Positions 1 to 31,774 of a stretch of DNA of 64,000 bases are shown here, one piece after another; position 1 is the first letter of the stretch; every line of letters starts with the position of its first letter. The DNA is taken from NCBI RefSeq assembly GCF_020382885.2, contig NC_058502.1:16147950-16211949 (forward strand). Reading direction: 5' to 3'. A program made the position numbers and the translations under genes. The notes under the pieces are model-generated. The model worked only from the letters and a program-made list of their open reading frames with translations. It was not told the origin of the DNA and searched no databases. Origin of the DNA: Scatophagus argus. Its lineage: Eukaryota; Chordata; Actinopteri; Scatophagidae.

Positions 1-2710
1 TTGTTTTCTTTGTTGTATTTCATTTTGGTAATTAGAAACAACAAGATAATTGGAGATGTCTCCTTGGAAATTGTGATGGTCACAACTCACTTTAAACTCT
101 AAATCAATTAATCATCACTTTTACCAAGATAACATAAGACTGACTATAACTATAATATATCACAAGCTAAGCAAATGAACTTGATGGAGTCAATCTATTG
201 ATTATCTATGGCCACTCAGCTAGAATCTAATTATGAATGACAGCGGCCTGTGCACATGGCACAGCAGCAGGACAAGTCGGCCATGTACAGTACAGTTTCT
301 GTGCCGCTACAGAAGGGGAGTGGCTTTGAGCATGACCTAACAGGCTGGCTGGACAACATTCCTACAAGCCCTTGGGTTTCCTCCCAGACAGCGACCTAAG
401 ACACAGCTTCAACTGTCTTCCTTCCAGTGACGATACAACCGATTAGAAAAAAAAAATCCTGGGAGGTGAGTATTCACTGAGTTGTGTAATCGATTTATGT
501 ATTTTTAAGATTACATGTCAGGTTTGATTCTGAGATTAAAACACAGGTAGAATGACAAGATGATGAACATTACGAGCAGTATATTTTGCATGCGAATGAG
601 TATTCAGACTTTGTACAGTATCTTCCACTAAGGCTCTCTGTAGTGGTGGCAGTGGTATAGTAGTGGCTATAGCTGCAATATCATTTCATTATTTGTACAA
701 GTCTATTTACATATACTTAAATGTCTTTATATGTTTTTCTTCCTCCATGTGCAACCTTCTCTGCAGGTTCGTCCTCTATACTCTTCCAATACCTTCTATG
801 AATAAAAGTGCTGTGTATGTTTGAAAAATGTACACATCCCTCAAGGACGCAACAAGGTTACCAGAATCATCATTATTGCCACAATATAGTGCAGCACTGG
901 GACAGAAAGAAAAAAAAAAGAGACTAAATGGTCACAGCTAACAAAACAAAAATTTCACTCTTGAAGCATCTATTCAAACAGGTACTGTGCTACAGTGGTT
1001 TGAGTACAATTATGAGTAAGCCATTTGTTTCAAATAATCTATGGCAGGTCAAATTATGTTCAAAACATCAACCTGCTATACATCTGGGGTTAGATGCTTG
1101 AAAAACAAGAACTCAAATTGAGCGCGCACCTTTTTGCCGCCACAAACAAACCAGCCAGTAAGTCATTTAGTAACCTCACTGTGCTTTGCCGCAGTCGCTG
1201 CTGCTTTGCTGATAAGCTTGCTTCATGCCAGCAGACAGGAAGCTTAATACACGGGCCAAATAAGCCAAAACCCTACTACACTGAGCAGTGTATGTCACTG
1301 ATCTAAAAACAACGCAGTGTGTCTCCCTTTCGCCCCCTTGTTTGATGAGTTCTGTCTGTAAACGGAGCTGCCGAGCGTCTTTAAATGTCAGGGTTGGCTC
1401 TTATCTGAGATTCAAAAACTAATATTGTGCAAATGATGGAAAGGAAAAAACATTTTGTTCCAAACATTGATCACAGCGATCCATGTCAAACAGTAATAAG
1501 TTATAACAATGCCTATTCAAATCGTGAAGAAAAATGGTCTGGTACATAGTAGTCAAAGTAATTTTCTATAAAGAACTGATCACATAGGCTGCTGAAAGTA
1601 GCTTCTATAACAAACAAATATCAATTAATGCCACAATCACATCAGTGAAAGGGCTTAAAATATATAAACATTACTACTGCAAACCAAAAAAGTCAAAGGG
1701 GTTAATTTGTTCATCTGCAAAAATACAGTAAAATGTCTGATGAAGCTTTGTACTCTCACAAAATACAGTCAAACGTGGAAAAAGAATAACATCTGATACA
1801 AAATTCAACTTAACGGAGGGAAAGTTAAAAGTCCAGTTGGACTAGAACATTTTCGAAAGATTTCCGAGTGAACTTGGGTATTTAAGAGATTAACTTGGAG
1901 TGTAAACTAAACATTAAGCGTCTCAGTTCGTGTCAGGTATCCCTGAAGAAAATTCTGGTTCACAGCAAGAAAATCTACTGTCGTGTGTCTTACAAATTGC
2001 TAAATATTTAGGTTGTTCAACCATCAGTTATGGGCCAGGTATACTATTAAAAGAGTGGACCGATCAATTAGACCAACTGAAACCACTGTGAACTTTTCCC
2101 AAGTCAGACACGATAGTTTTTTTTAATTTTCTCTTAGGAGTGGCAGTGACATGGCAGCTAGCTTATGATAAGATTCATAAACAAGACAGACGGACTCCAC
2201 AGTTTCTTGTGTGTTATGTGCTGTCTGTCAGCACTGACAGCTCTCAAGAGATTTAAACACACAAGTGCTACTACTACCTTTCCTGCAATCATTTTTTATG
2301 GGTTTAGATGTATAATGCAATAATACAATTCGCTATAAGTTGCCAGGTAGCCACTGTTTCCACACGTTTTTATGCTACACATTAATTACGTTGCTAGTAA
2401 ATGTAGTTAGTCGGTTAACTAGACCTAATTTTATGTAGGCCTACTTGAGGCCAAGTCTTACAACTCCTACAGGCAGCAAGAAAGTGTAATGGTTTAAAAC
2501 AGAGTAAAGACGTCGCAAACAGTCGTCGTGCAGTCGGGTCAGGGGGGCGCTGCAGCTACTTTAGCTCCTGGGCTAAGCTAGCATGCTAGCCTGATAGCAA
2601 GAACAATCAGACACAGAAACTCGACACGGGCAAGCTGGAAGAAGCAACACTTTGCTCCGGTACTGCTACTAATACGTGGTCGTATATACATTAACTGTGG
2701 TGGTTTTCAC
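1..2710 (-). other. strn: strn intron 1 (partial)
   Basis: This stretch lies downstream of the striatin first exon on the minus strand, so I read it as the start of intron 1. I looked for the expected second striatin exon, the coiled-coil continuation, and found none, so the intron probably runs past the left edge. It is AT-rich single-copy-looking sequence with no open frame that resembles a gene. Confidence 0.7.
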
Positions 2711-2923
2711 CTGTAATTCGGCTCGCTCCACCTCCCATTGTGCTCTCTCTACTTCGAAACGGGCCCATTCGTGCTGCAGGAAGTGCAAGATCCCCGGGAT
2801 ACTGTATTGCGCCCTAGCCGCCTCCCCAGCGTCGCCATCAGGCAGCGGTCCTTTCCCAACGCCGGGCAAAACAGAGTTGTTATTGTTGTTGAAGAACACG
2901 CCGGGCCCTGCCTGTTCGTCCAT
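2711..2923 (-). CDS. strn: Striatin, first coding exon (partial gene)
   Basis: Striatin is a regulatory PP2A B''' subunit and the scaffold of STRIPAK complexes; it binds calmodulin and caveolin. The 71 codons begin [11 protein letters not shown], the usual striatin start. An Asn-run and a Gly/Pro-rich segment follow, then the conserved block [13 protein letters not shown], whose residues 48-56 match the caveolin-binding motif, and the first turns of the coiled coil ([15 protein letters not shown]). The exon ends at a clear donor, CAG|GTGAAA. The Gly/Ala-rich insert seen in mammals is shorter here. The next gene on this strand is heatr5b, as in mammals. The N-terminus separates it from STRN3 and STRN4. 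The WD40 and calmodulin-binding parts lie outside the window. Confidence 0.93.
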
Positions 2924-3130
2924 GGCCGGGCTCGGTGGAAAGCTCTGCCCGTTGTATCGCTGATTCGAGGTACTAGATACCTACGGAAGGGCAAAAACCT
3001 AGCGCTCTGTTTCCTCGGCTCGGAGGAATGAACTCACTTTCTGACAGCTAGCTGTCATTGAATGACGTCGGTAACAACGGCCACGCCCACAGCATGTTGA
3101 CTGGGGGCGCTCGATTTGCTCACCCAGACT
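2924..3130 (-). promoter_or_regulatory. strn: strn 5' UTR and promoter region
   Basis: The segment just upstream of the striatin start, together with exon 1, is clearly richer in CpG than the surrounding AT-rich DNA, as expected of a CpG-type promoter. A CRE-like TGACGTCG sits at about 3063-3070. I cannot place the transcription start. The heatr5b poly(A) signal is only ~370 bases from the strn ATG, so this promoter occupies a very short intergenic gap. Confidence 0.55.
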
Positions 3131-3289
3131 CCCCGGAGGACCGGACTCGCCTTGTTTATTTTACCCATCTTACCAGGGAAGTAAGATCAGTTGCACACTC
3201 TGTCACAGATCCCGAATCAGTATTCATTCCTTAAACTGGATGAAAAACGTGCTGCCAAAGATAAGCAACAGCAGCAGTGTCAAAGTAAC

Positions 3290-3295
3290 TTTATT
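3290..3295 (-). terminator. heatr5b: heatr5b poly(A) signal
   Basis: On the minus strand this reads AATAAA, about 920 bases past the heatr5b stop codon. The interval 3275-4214 would then be the 3' UTR. It is AT-rich with no other gene in it. Other poly(A) sites inside it are possible. Confidence 0.5.
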
Positions 3296-4214
3296 CAAAT
3301 TTCAAAGAAATGAGGGCGATTATTACACGAAGGGAAATTTCCATCAAATCTGCAACTTTATCACAGCAGCTGATGCTAACATATTCATGTAGCTGTTACA
3401 CATAGACAGATATGGATCAAAATCAGTTTGAAGAAATACAACACTGAATGATATGCAGCAGGTACTTTTCAGATGTACTTGTTCATCATGTTCCCCCATT
3501 TATAAGCAAACTGTCTCTGCAAGAATTACACCTTTTGCCTAAAAACAATTTGAATATATTAAATATGCAAAGTGTTATAATAAAATCTGATTCTGGGCTC
3601 AAAATATTGATCAAAAGTAAATTCTCAGTTGAGTGTAACAACGTAGTAGGAATGTTTAGAAAATAAAAGAGAAAAGGAACAAAAAATAAAGAAACAACCA
3701 TCAGTAACAATCAGTAACCCCAAAGGCCATGAACTAAACCAGGCCCAGTAAACCAACATGCATGACTAAAATCTTAAGAAATTAAAATAACTGCCATGTT
3801 CTTAGTGATACAAAGTCACTAAGAAAGATGACATACTTGACAGGGATGACAAGAAAGAGACAAGAAAAGAACCTCCTACTGAAAAAATAGAAATGTAAAT
3901 TATATCCCTTTGTAAATGTGCATCAAGTCTAACAATGAAATTTTCACACAATCAAAATTTCCTACAGAGGTGAGCTTTTTTAAAGTGAACATTCAAGGTT
4001 TTTTTAATGATATTTACATAAGTTCCTTCTTGACATCAAGAAGAGTTCTTGTCCGTCAAAAACATAGATGAGATGTAGAATAAATAAATACACTTAAGAA
4101 ACTGTAGCTGATACAGACATGATGTGGTATTACTTTGTTAACAGAAAACTTAACTGGCCAAAAACGACAACATTAAATTAGGCTGACAGAGTGCACAGTG
4201 CATTTTCGGAGAGT

Positions 4215-23774
<19,560 letters not shown>

Positions 23775-23777
23775 AAA

Positions 23778-23812
23778 ACACACACACACGCATACACACA
23801 CTCACAGTAGTG
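23778..23812. repeat. (CA)n microsatellite in gpatch11 3' UTR
   Basis: An interrupted CA run begins a few bases after the gpatch11 stop codon, so it should be present in the mature mRNA. Confidence 0.85.
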
Positions 23813-24138
23813 TGAAAGTGAGTGTGTAAACAGCATTGTTTTTATTGTGAAACAGACTCATTACATGTTGCCATAATAAGCAGCTGAGGCAATAATGTGA
23901 TCAGAATTGGAGATGTACTTGTTTATTGTTACACCTGAATCTGCTGCTCATCTCTGGAAGGACATCACTGTCAATGTTTGTGAGTTGTTGTCGAGTTGTT
24001 GTAGTTGTTCAAAATAGCCTTTAATATTTACATTTTGAAATTTGAATTGATCTTTCAAGAGCAATTGCATACGTATGTTTTCATTAAACGTTTTAAGAAT
24101 TATACCTTGTTATCTATTGTTTTACTTTAGCTGCTTGC

Positions 24139-24144
24139 AATAAA
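24139..24144 (+). terminator. gpatch11: gpatch11 poly(A) signal
   Basis: An AATAAA hexamer ~365 bases after the stop codon is the first good candidate signal on this strand. The next gene (PKR copy A) has its interferon element ~600 bases further on; I saw no gene in between. Confidence 0.55.
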
Positions 24145-24747
24145 ATGAATCACATCTTCAGCTGTCACCGCTGGATTTCAGTACAGAACACTGGATATTC
24201 TGCATTGGGGGCCCATAAAAACACAATGGCTGCCTTGTGATTTTCTTTCTGACCAGCCGAAATATGGTAATCCTGCAAAGCCCTTTACAATACCCTAAAC
24301 GGATGACTAATACTTGGACGATAAACGATAAAAAATGGGGCATTAACAACTCCAGCTCCCGTATGTCTAAGTTGTAGATGTGATGCTAAAGGCTCTTGGG
24401 AACTGTAGTTGCTCGACGCTATCACAATTATCGCTTTGCTAAGGTGAAGAACATATATGTGAGGACATATAATTTTACCGGAGCTGCAAAAGATAACAGT
24501 ATGCAACAACACAAATAAAACTGTCGAGTCCAACAAAAAAAGCTTGTAAATTTAGAAAACGTAATATTAACATCCATCAAACGGCTGCTGCCGAGAGCAA
24601 ACACATAACTTCTACTTTTCCAGCATTTTTCCATACAATTCTGCAACTCATTCACGGTGAGCATTTCCATGTTCTTCACATTTGCTCGTACAGTTTGAAG
24701 TTTTCAGACGTCCGCGTCAAGGTGCCATGTTGGGTGACGTTTACCGA

Positions 24748-24759
24748 GAAAACGAAACT
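24748..24759 (+). promoter_or_regulatory. eif2ak2: ISRE upstream of PKR copy A
   Basis: GAAAACGAAACT matches the interferon-stimulated response element consensus GAAANNGAAACT exactly, 155 bases upstream of the copy A start codon. A second GAAA-rich stretch (GAAAACGGAAAAC) lies at about 24819-24831. Such elements bind ISGF3 and IRFs, and PKR is a classic interferon-induced gene. Confidence 0.8.
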
Positions 24760-24913
24760 TACCGCCCCTGACGTTTTAAGCGAGAGACATGCAGGAAGAC
24801 ATGGAGGCAAAGTGGAGATGAAAACGGAAAACATGCACTATTCCCACATTTGCCCTCAGCTCTCTTATTTTTATGTAATTTAGGTTGACATTCCGCCTGT
24901 TGGCTAATTTATA

Positions 24914-27900
24914 ATGGATAACACAAACTACGTCGCTCAACTAAACGAGTACGCGCAGAAAACCAGGTTGGAGCTGAAATACGAGGACGTTGGATGCGTT
25001 GGTCCCGATCACATTAAAACGTGAGTTGCACGAAATCTCTTGCATGAAGTGGAAGGATGTAGTATTTTGCGAAATCTGGGACTTAAATAAGCCAGGCCCT
25101 TACTCAGGGGGTGTATTTTCCCATCACAAGAACTAGGAAGTTGGTGTATCCCATGCTGCTTTAGGCCATCCATTGTACTGTACCCATGTATGTTTATCCA
25201 ACAGTACTTTTTGTGTTTTGTTTTTACTAATTAACACACTTTGTTTGCCGTTGCCTCTTATAAACCGCACATGCACTTGATATAACATTCAGTTGATGTT
25301 GTAATACCTTCATACTTGAGTTGAGATGTTATTTATTGTTTTCTCTATGCACTGAAAATAATAGGAAGATGTTGGGAGATGTGTGGGTTCTAGTTTAACA
25401 CCGCTTGAGACCTGGCAGTGATAATGCAGCCTCCATCACACCACATTTTGCATCATCTTGAACTCAGTCGGAGTTGTCTGATCTCTTCTTCAGATTTACC
25501 CTAAGAGCAGTTCTGAATGGTAAGGCCTATCCCAATGGTGTGGGGAAAAACAAGAAGGAAGCCCGACAGAGAGCAGCCGAAAACGTCCTGAAAAGCTTGT
25601 TGGGGGAACCTCCTGACTCTGTGAGATTATTATAAAGCTATTTGGACTGCATGTATTTGTATTTCTAAGGCTTCAATACTAATTAAAGGCACCCATCTTC
25701 TTTTTTGTCATCTTGACAGACAGAAACTAAAGTGGAAGCTCCCACTACACCAGTTCATGAGCCAGTTATTACTCAAACCAACTATATATGTTGGCTCAAT
25801 GAATATGGTCATAAGAACAGAGTTAATATAAAGGCTGTGGAGTCAACAAGACTGGGACCAAATAATGCCACGCAGTAAGTCTCCACATTGCACCCAAATT
25901 CTTAGCTGTGATTTAAAGATGCAGTAAACAGCAGTTTTTATGCTATTAGATGCTGTAGCTTTGTGGTTGGTGATAAGGAGTATCCAGCTGCCACTGGGAA
26001 AACAAAGAGGGAAGCCAAGGAGGAAGCAGCAAAGCTTGTGCATCATGAGATATGTGGAGGTAAAACGACAGTAAGTAGTAATACATACTATTTTCATTCA
26101 GGTCCTAGTAAAGTGCAGAGGGAACAAAGGAGCTGCCATGCTTGTATTTGTAATATTGTCAAGTCAAGTAGATATTTCAAATGTTTCCCGAACCAAACTG
26201 AAATCACCAAATCATAATAGAATCATACTTTTTTGTTTGAAAGCCTGGAGAGGAGAAATACGTCTCATCAAGTCCACTAGAGGAGTCAGACATCTGGTGA
26301 GCATAAGCCTTCTGAGTCTGTTTGGTTTGTGTCTGTTTATTAAAAGTTTTAATTAGCATCTGATTTGTCTTGGTGTTACAGTGGTAAGACAAGGAGCTTG
26401 AGTTTGACGCCTACAGACGAAGGTTTTATGGAGATAAATTTTGTAGGACACATCAACACCTACTGTCAGAGAACAAAGCTCTCTCATGATTATGTCTTTG
26501 AGAATAAATGCGGTCCTCCACATAGCCCTCAGTGAGTATGACTGACTGTAACCTTAACAGACACTACAGACAATGTCTGGAAACTCTTGATAGATATGAG
26601 AAGTTTTACTGCAATGATTTAAATGTTTGCTCCCTATCTACACAGGTTTTTCTACAAATTAGTGATCGGCAAAAAGCACTACCCTGTGGGTGAGGGTAGA
26701 AGCATAAAGGAAGCTAAACAAAATGCAGCTCAGCTGGCCTGGTCTGCCCTTGAAAAACAGACAGACTTCGACAAGAAGGTGTTCAGTATTTTCTGTTCTT
26801 TTGATATGATAAATTCTGTTTTTTTTAATATGCTACCAATGAGGTCCACTGTGTGTGTTTTCTCAGCCTTTTACTTAACCAGCAGTTTTCCTGCCCCACA
26901 GAATGATAGACAACTTTCTTTAGAATTCCTCATTATAAAACATGAGGGGCGTTTTTTGTAAGTCATTGAATGTGTGAAGACAGATGACCTGAGAGCTCCC
27001 CAAAATTAACTCCAAACATCTTGATTACACCTTGTTGATTGTCTCAAGCACACATTATGAACCCCTTCCCTGTCCATGTTAGCAGAGGGGACAAAGGCCA
27101 AACAAAACTTTCAAAGCTCAAATCAGATCAAATAATAGATGGTTTCTGCCATTTTAAGTAGTTGTTACCATTTCTCCAATAAGTATATTTGTTTTTTTCC
27201 TGTTATTTGATGAACATAACGTTATGCTCATGAGAATTACACAAATGCTGCACTGCATGCCAGAGAGCATCGGTGGCTGCAGAAGATGGTACAACTGAAC
27301 ACTTCCTCTGTGCTCTCAGTTTTCTTCCTTCTCAGCTATGTCGGATGATGTTGCTCCAGCCGGGGTGTCCACACCACCAAGCACAATGTAAGACACTGAC
27401 TGAGGAGCACAACAGATGGTGATGTTTGATCTTGACAGTATTCCACTAATGTGTCTTCTGTTCTCCAAGAGAGCCCCGTGAAGCAAAATCAAAAAGCGTT
27501 CCAAGGACTGCAAGCGACTCGGTTGTTTTCAGGAATTCATGTACTCCTTCCAAGAATCAGGTCTGCTGTTTCTTATGTAATTCTCTGATGCTGTCATGTG
27601 TGATCAGTTTGTAATGTTCAGTCTATTGCAGAAGTTATATTGAGCATCTTTAAGTCACCTTTTGGTTTTGTATGTATGCTTAACTACATTTGGCTATATT
27701 CCCTCACTTCTTATTCCAAAGATTCGCAGTCCTATTGGGAAGCCCAAAATAAGGTAAGCCATGTTTCAGAACCCAACGTAAAGCCGCAGTGCATGAACAT
27801 TTCACCAGATTTTATTGCGGATTATAATTTTTCTTGTCCTGTCAGAATTGCAGCAAATTTTCCAAATGCCTGCAAAAACAGCAAAGAGGTAAAGTAAGAA

Positions 27901-30283
27901 GATATTAATCATGCTATTTTATCTTGTCTAACATTTTAATCTCTACATCAGCATTTTTATTTTATTTGTTAAGGATGTAATCAATTTCAATGCCAAGAAT
28001 ACAGGAACAACAACAACAACACCAGTAAATTCAAGGTATGGAAAATGATAACGCTGAATTACAATATGAGGTGCATGATTTTTAGCACCACTGTGGCCCA
28101 AAGTTTAATATACACTCAGAGAAACATTTTTCCATTCAAAAAAATTCACATATAACATTCAACAATACTTGTGTTAAACTCAACAGGTTTACATCAGAGT
28201 TTGACTCCTTGCTGTGCCTCGGCAGCGGAGCCTTTGGTTACGTTTTCAAGGCGAAACAAAAACTGCTGGACAAATATTTTGCTGTAAAGATTGTTCGCTG
28301 CAAAGAGTAAGTAAAGTGTGTGTTATTTTGTTTACCTGTTTAAATGAGCGCTATATAGTAAATTAATTTAATCTGTTGAAATTTTGAATGATGGAGTTGT
28401 GTTCTCGTTCTGTTTTCAATCAGAAAAGCTCTACGGGAGGTGGGGGCATTATCAGACCTCCATCACTGCAATATTGTTCGGTACTACACATGTTGGTTGG
28501 AGGATTCAGGATACCAGTGGGGCAGTGCAGCTGGCAGTTCCAGCAGTTCACAGTAAATCCACTTATTAAAATCCTTACTGGACTTACTTTTCTGCTAAAA
28601 CAACCGGTGTGTCATGTCACAGTTTTTCTCTTCCTATTTTTCTAGGTCAACTGATGATTCGCTGCTGAAATACCTCTATATTCAGATGGAGCTGTGCAGC
28701 ACCAAAACACTTAGAGTGTGGATAGATGAGAAAAATATTCAGAATGTGAGGAAATCTCTGCGAGACTCAAAGAGGAGAGAAGAAAGTCTAACTATTATCA
28801 TCCAGATAGTCACTGGAGTCGAGTACATTCACTCCAAGATGCTCATCCACAGAGACCTGAAGGTGAGAGGAAGAAGTGAATCAAATCGTCCTTATGACAT
28901 CACATCTTTCATGAAGGTACATCTTGTTTCTGTCTTTCCCACGGTTAGCCTGCCAACATCATGTTTGGGCAAGATGGACAAGTGAAGATTGGAGACTTTG
29001 GTCTGGTCACTGCTGAGAATGATGACGGTGCTGAGAGCCTGATGGAGAGGACGGCGTACAAAGGAACCCCATCTTACATGGCTCCTGAGCAGGTGAGATG
29101 CTCTGTGCACACAGTGACTTGAGGCTCTTCTCTGTTAAAACTGTCGAGTTAATGTGCCTTTGTCCATATTGTGTGGTTGTTTTATGACAGAGGAGCAGAA
29201 ACGGGAGCACTTATGACCGAAAGGTGGATATATTTGCCTTGGGGCTGATATATTTTGAACTCCTTTGGAACCTCCAGACCAACCATGAGAGAAAAGCGGT
29301 GAGTTGGGCAGAGAAATTATGCTATGCAGTATATGACAGCTGTTCACAGTGCAGCAAACAAAGACTTACACACAAAGAACAAAGAAATTGAGACTTTGGT
29401 CTGGAATTGACACTTTTTGCACATGTACATATTTTTTGCAGCTCTGTTATGTATCAAGTAGAAACATTTAAAATCCAGACTCAGGTCTCAGTGTCTCCTT
29501 TGCTGACAGTTTTGAAAAGCACAACTCACTCCATGCTTACCTTTATTAAATGTTCACTAATAAATACTTTGTCACATAAGTTAAGCAAAGTGCCTTTTCA
29601 GACCTTTAGGCATGTCATAGCAGTAAAATATTATATATTATAGATATTATTGTTGTGACAAAACAGTGTCAAAAATGCCTTCTCTGAAAAAGGCCTACTG
29701 GACAGCTTATCACTTTGTGTCATGAGAGTTACATGTTCTTTCTGTGTTTTATCTTTACATGAATTCCAGATTTGGGATGAACTTAGAAACCAGAAACCTC
29801 CTCAAGGATTTTTGCACAATTTCCCCTATGAGGTACACCAGCTTTCTTTCTTTCACTTGACACATAAAACAGCATTTTCCATACGGTGGCCATCAGTAGT
29901 GATGGTCACCAGCAGGGGAGCAGCGAGGCTGAGGTAAAGGAGTTTGCATTGTTACTACAGTTCATCTGTGAGGGTTTAATGATGAAGAGACTAAACAGGG
30001 CCGCTGCTGAAGTGTCTGTGCCTGTTTGTGTGCGTTTAATCACAAGTTTGTGGAAAAGACTTGTGTTTGGTCACACAAGTAAAGTCAGCATTTGGGAAAT
30101 CCTGGCAGAATTTGTTGATATTGCTCTTTCTGTTGTTTTTTGTTGCAGAACCAAATTATAAAGTCAATGCTGTGTGTGAAGGCTGAAGACCGACCTGAAG
30201 CAAGTAAACTAAAGAAGGACTTGGAAGAGTACTCTAATATAGTTGCACAAAAATATATGCATCGCGAAAGTAAGACTGTTTGA
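24914..30283 (+). CDS. eif2ak2: PKR copy A: eIF2alpha kinase with three dsRBMs
   Basis: PKR binds viral dsRNA, dimerises and phosphorylates eIF2alpha to stop translation. I joined 19 exons: 24914-25020, 25494-25620, 25720-25874, 25959-26070, 26244-26296, 26382-26531, 26646-26778, 27320-27387, 27470-27560, 27722-27753, 27846-27888, 27974-28035, 28187-28306, 28424-28552, 28646-28862, 28949-29092, 29191-29298, 29770-29832, 30149-30283 (2049 nt, 682 residues). The dsRBMs lie near residues 4-75, 97-160 and 195-270; each has a GP-rich loop and a Lys/Ala-rich second helix such as [14 protein letters not shown]. The linker is Ser/Thr-rich (280-377). The kinase has G-loop GSGAFG (390-395), Lys412, HRDLKPAN (529-536), DFG (549-551), activation-loop Thr568 and Thr573 (equivalents of human T446/T451) and APEQ. 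dsRBMs and no Z-alpha domain make it PKR, not PKZ. Confidence 0.95.
25780..26070 (+). repeat. eif2ak2: dsRBM2 segment nearly identical to copy B
   Basis: Exon 3 (second part), the intron and exon 4 of copy A match 32849-33139 of copy B base for base in length (291 each) with about 14 differences by eye, roughly 95% identity. Flanking exons 2 and 5 are far more different. This looks like a gene-conversion tract. Confidence 0.8.
28553..29133 (+). repeat. eif2ak2: Kinase segment nearly identical to copy C
   Basis: Introns 14 and 15, exons 15 and 16 and the first 41 bases of intron 16 match 48622-49203 with about 12 substitutions and one single-base indel by eye, about 98% identity including intron sequence. 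Identity ends abruptly at 29133. Exons 13 and 17 differ strongly between the copies. Confidence 0.85.
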
Positions 30284-30587
30284 TTACAGCAAGGAAACAC
30301 TCAAACAACAGACAGAAGCTCCACTATTTGCATAATACTTTTGACTGGTACTAACATTTTATGAACTGATGTAACAAAATGTGTCATAATTATGTGCCAT
30401 CGATGGGAAAGGGCACATAACTTTAAGCATTGTGTAATCATGGAATGCATTTTTGTTCCATTCTAACAAATAATCATGTCCTGGGTAATTAACTTGGTCA
30501 GAAATAATGTATACTATGTTGGAAATGGTAATCTGTTTCAAGTGACATTACACCCTTTGCTGTCTTAATCAGTAGGATGAATCGGAA

Positions 30588-30593
30588 AATAAA
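30588..30593 (+). terminator. eif2ak2: PKR copy A poly(A) signal
   Basis: AATAAA about 305 bases past the copy A stop codon. Confidence 0.5.
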
Positions 30594-31774
30594 ACATCAG
30601 CAACAAGGGTGTAATGATCATTCATCTTTTGTAATGTTTGTACATGGTCTGTTGTATTTCGTATGATTGGTGAATTGTAGTGGAGCAGGATGAAGAGGAT
30701 TCCTCTACTGATGCTACTATACTACTTCTCTTTCAAGGCTAAGACCAGTTCTTTACCTCCATGTAGTATGTGTAAATGTTTTAGTGTTCACTTATACATT
30801 TGACCATGGTCTGTTCTCTGTGGAAACAATATATGCAGCCTGTAAATGCCCATGAAAGTGACGATTGAGTCATTTTCAGAGGCTTTGCATGAAAGTGTTG
30901 TAAGATTCAAGCTTGCCAGCCTGCAATAGAAGCAGTGAAGTCTACCACTGTTGCAGCCTTACAAGCCAATTAGAGTTCAAAAGCAAACAGTATTCATAGA
31001 AAAGGGACTCAGCAACCTATAAATGCAGCACAGGAATGTCAGGAGCCAGGAAGAGGGCACAGCCTGGCTTCTCTGGGTTGGCAACAGCTACTTTGACAAT
31101 GCAGAAACAATCCCAGATGCCTGAGCTCTTACAGGTAAGAACTTAAAATCGACTTGACTGAAGTTTTTTAATTAAATATATAAATGAACACTACTCTTGG
31201 TTGGATCCAATGGATCAGTAGATCCGGTGGATAAGACTATGGCAGGCTGCATTTGCAGTATGGGACCTAAGTGTGTTAGATATTGTGTGTGTGTGTGCTC
31301 TGTGGAGAGGCTGGCAGTGTCACTGGCACTGCAGTGACTCAACAATAAACCAGGAAATGTCTAAATTAAGCTCTGTCCCTGTTTCCGTCTCAGCAGCCTG
31401 ACAATTGATTACACAAGTCAAGAACAGTACTGTGTTCTGCAGCAGCAGTCTGAAATTTGTAATAAAAACGGAATAGCTTTAAGGTCTTAAGATATGGAGG
31501 ACAGGACCTGGAGGACCTGTGCACATCCACACAGCCAGGCACAGTCAGGCATAGCTGCTGGCAGCATGGGACTGACAGGCCATCTGAGGCACTGGTGCCA
31601 GACCAGGAAAGAGCCCTAATCTAAATTAGGGTCTAACCCCCCCCCACCATGACACTGTGCACACCACTGGTCAATGGATTCATGATGGGTAGGAGTAATT
31701 GATCCCCAGTTTCACTTTTGATTCACCTTACAAAGTCATACCACGTGACATCCAGTGAATAACTTTAATACGAG
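30594..31774 (+). other. Spacer between PKR copies A and B
   Basis: No family-recognisable gene. It contains a TATAAA at 31018-31023 followed by a short open stretch from 31036 that runs into a strong splice donor (ACAG|GTAAG) at 31134. This could be an unrecognised first exon, perhaps an upstream exon of copy B, but no partner acceptor could be identified. A short TG run is at about 31285-31297. Confidence 0.4.

Noticed and set aside
2676..3031. Plus-strand open frames opposite strn exon 1
   Set aside because: They are antisense to an exon that matches striatin clearly and show no family resemblance; the open frames come from the CpG-rich composition.
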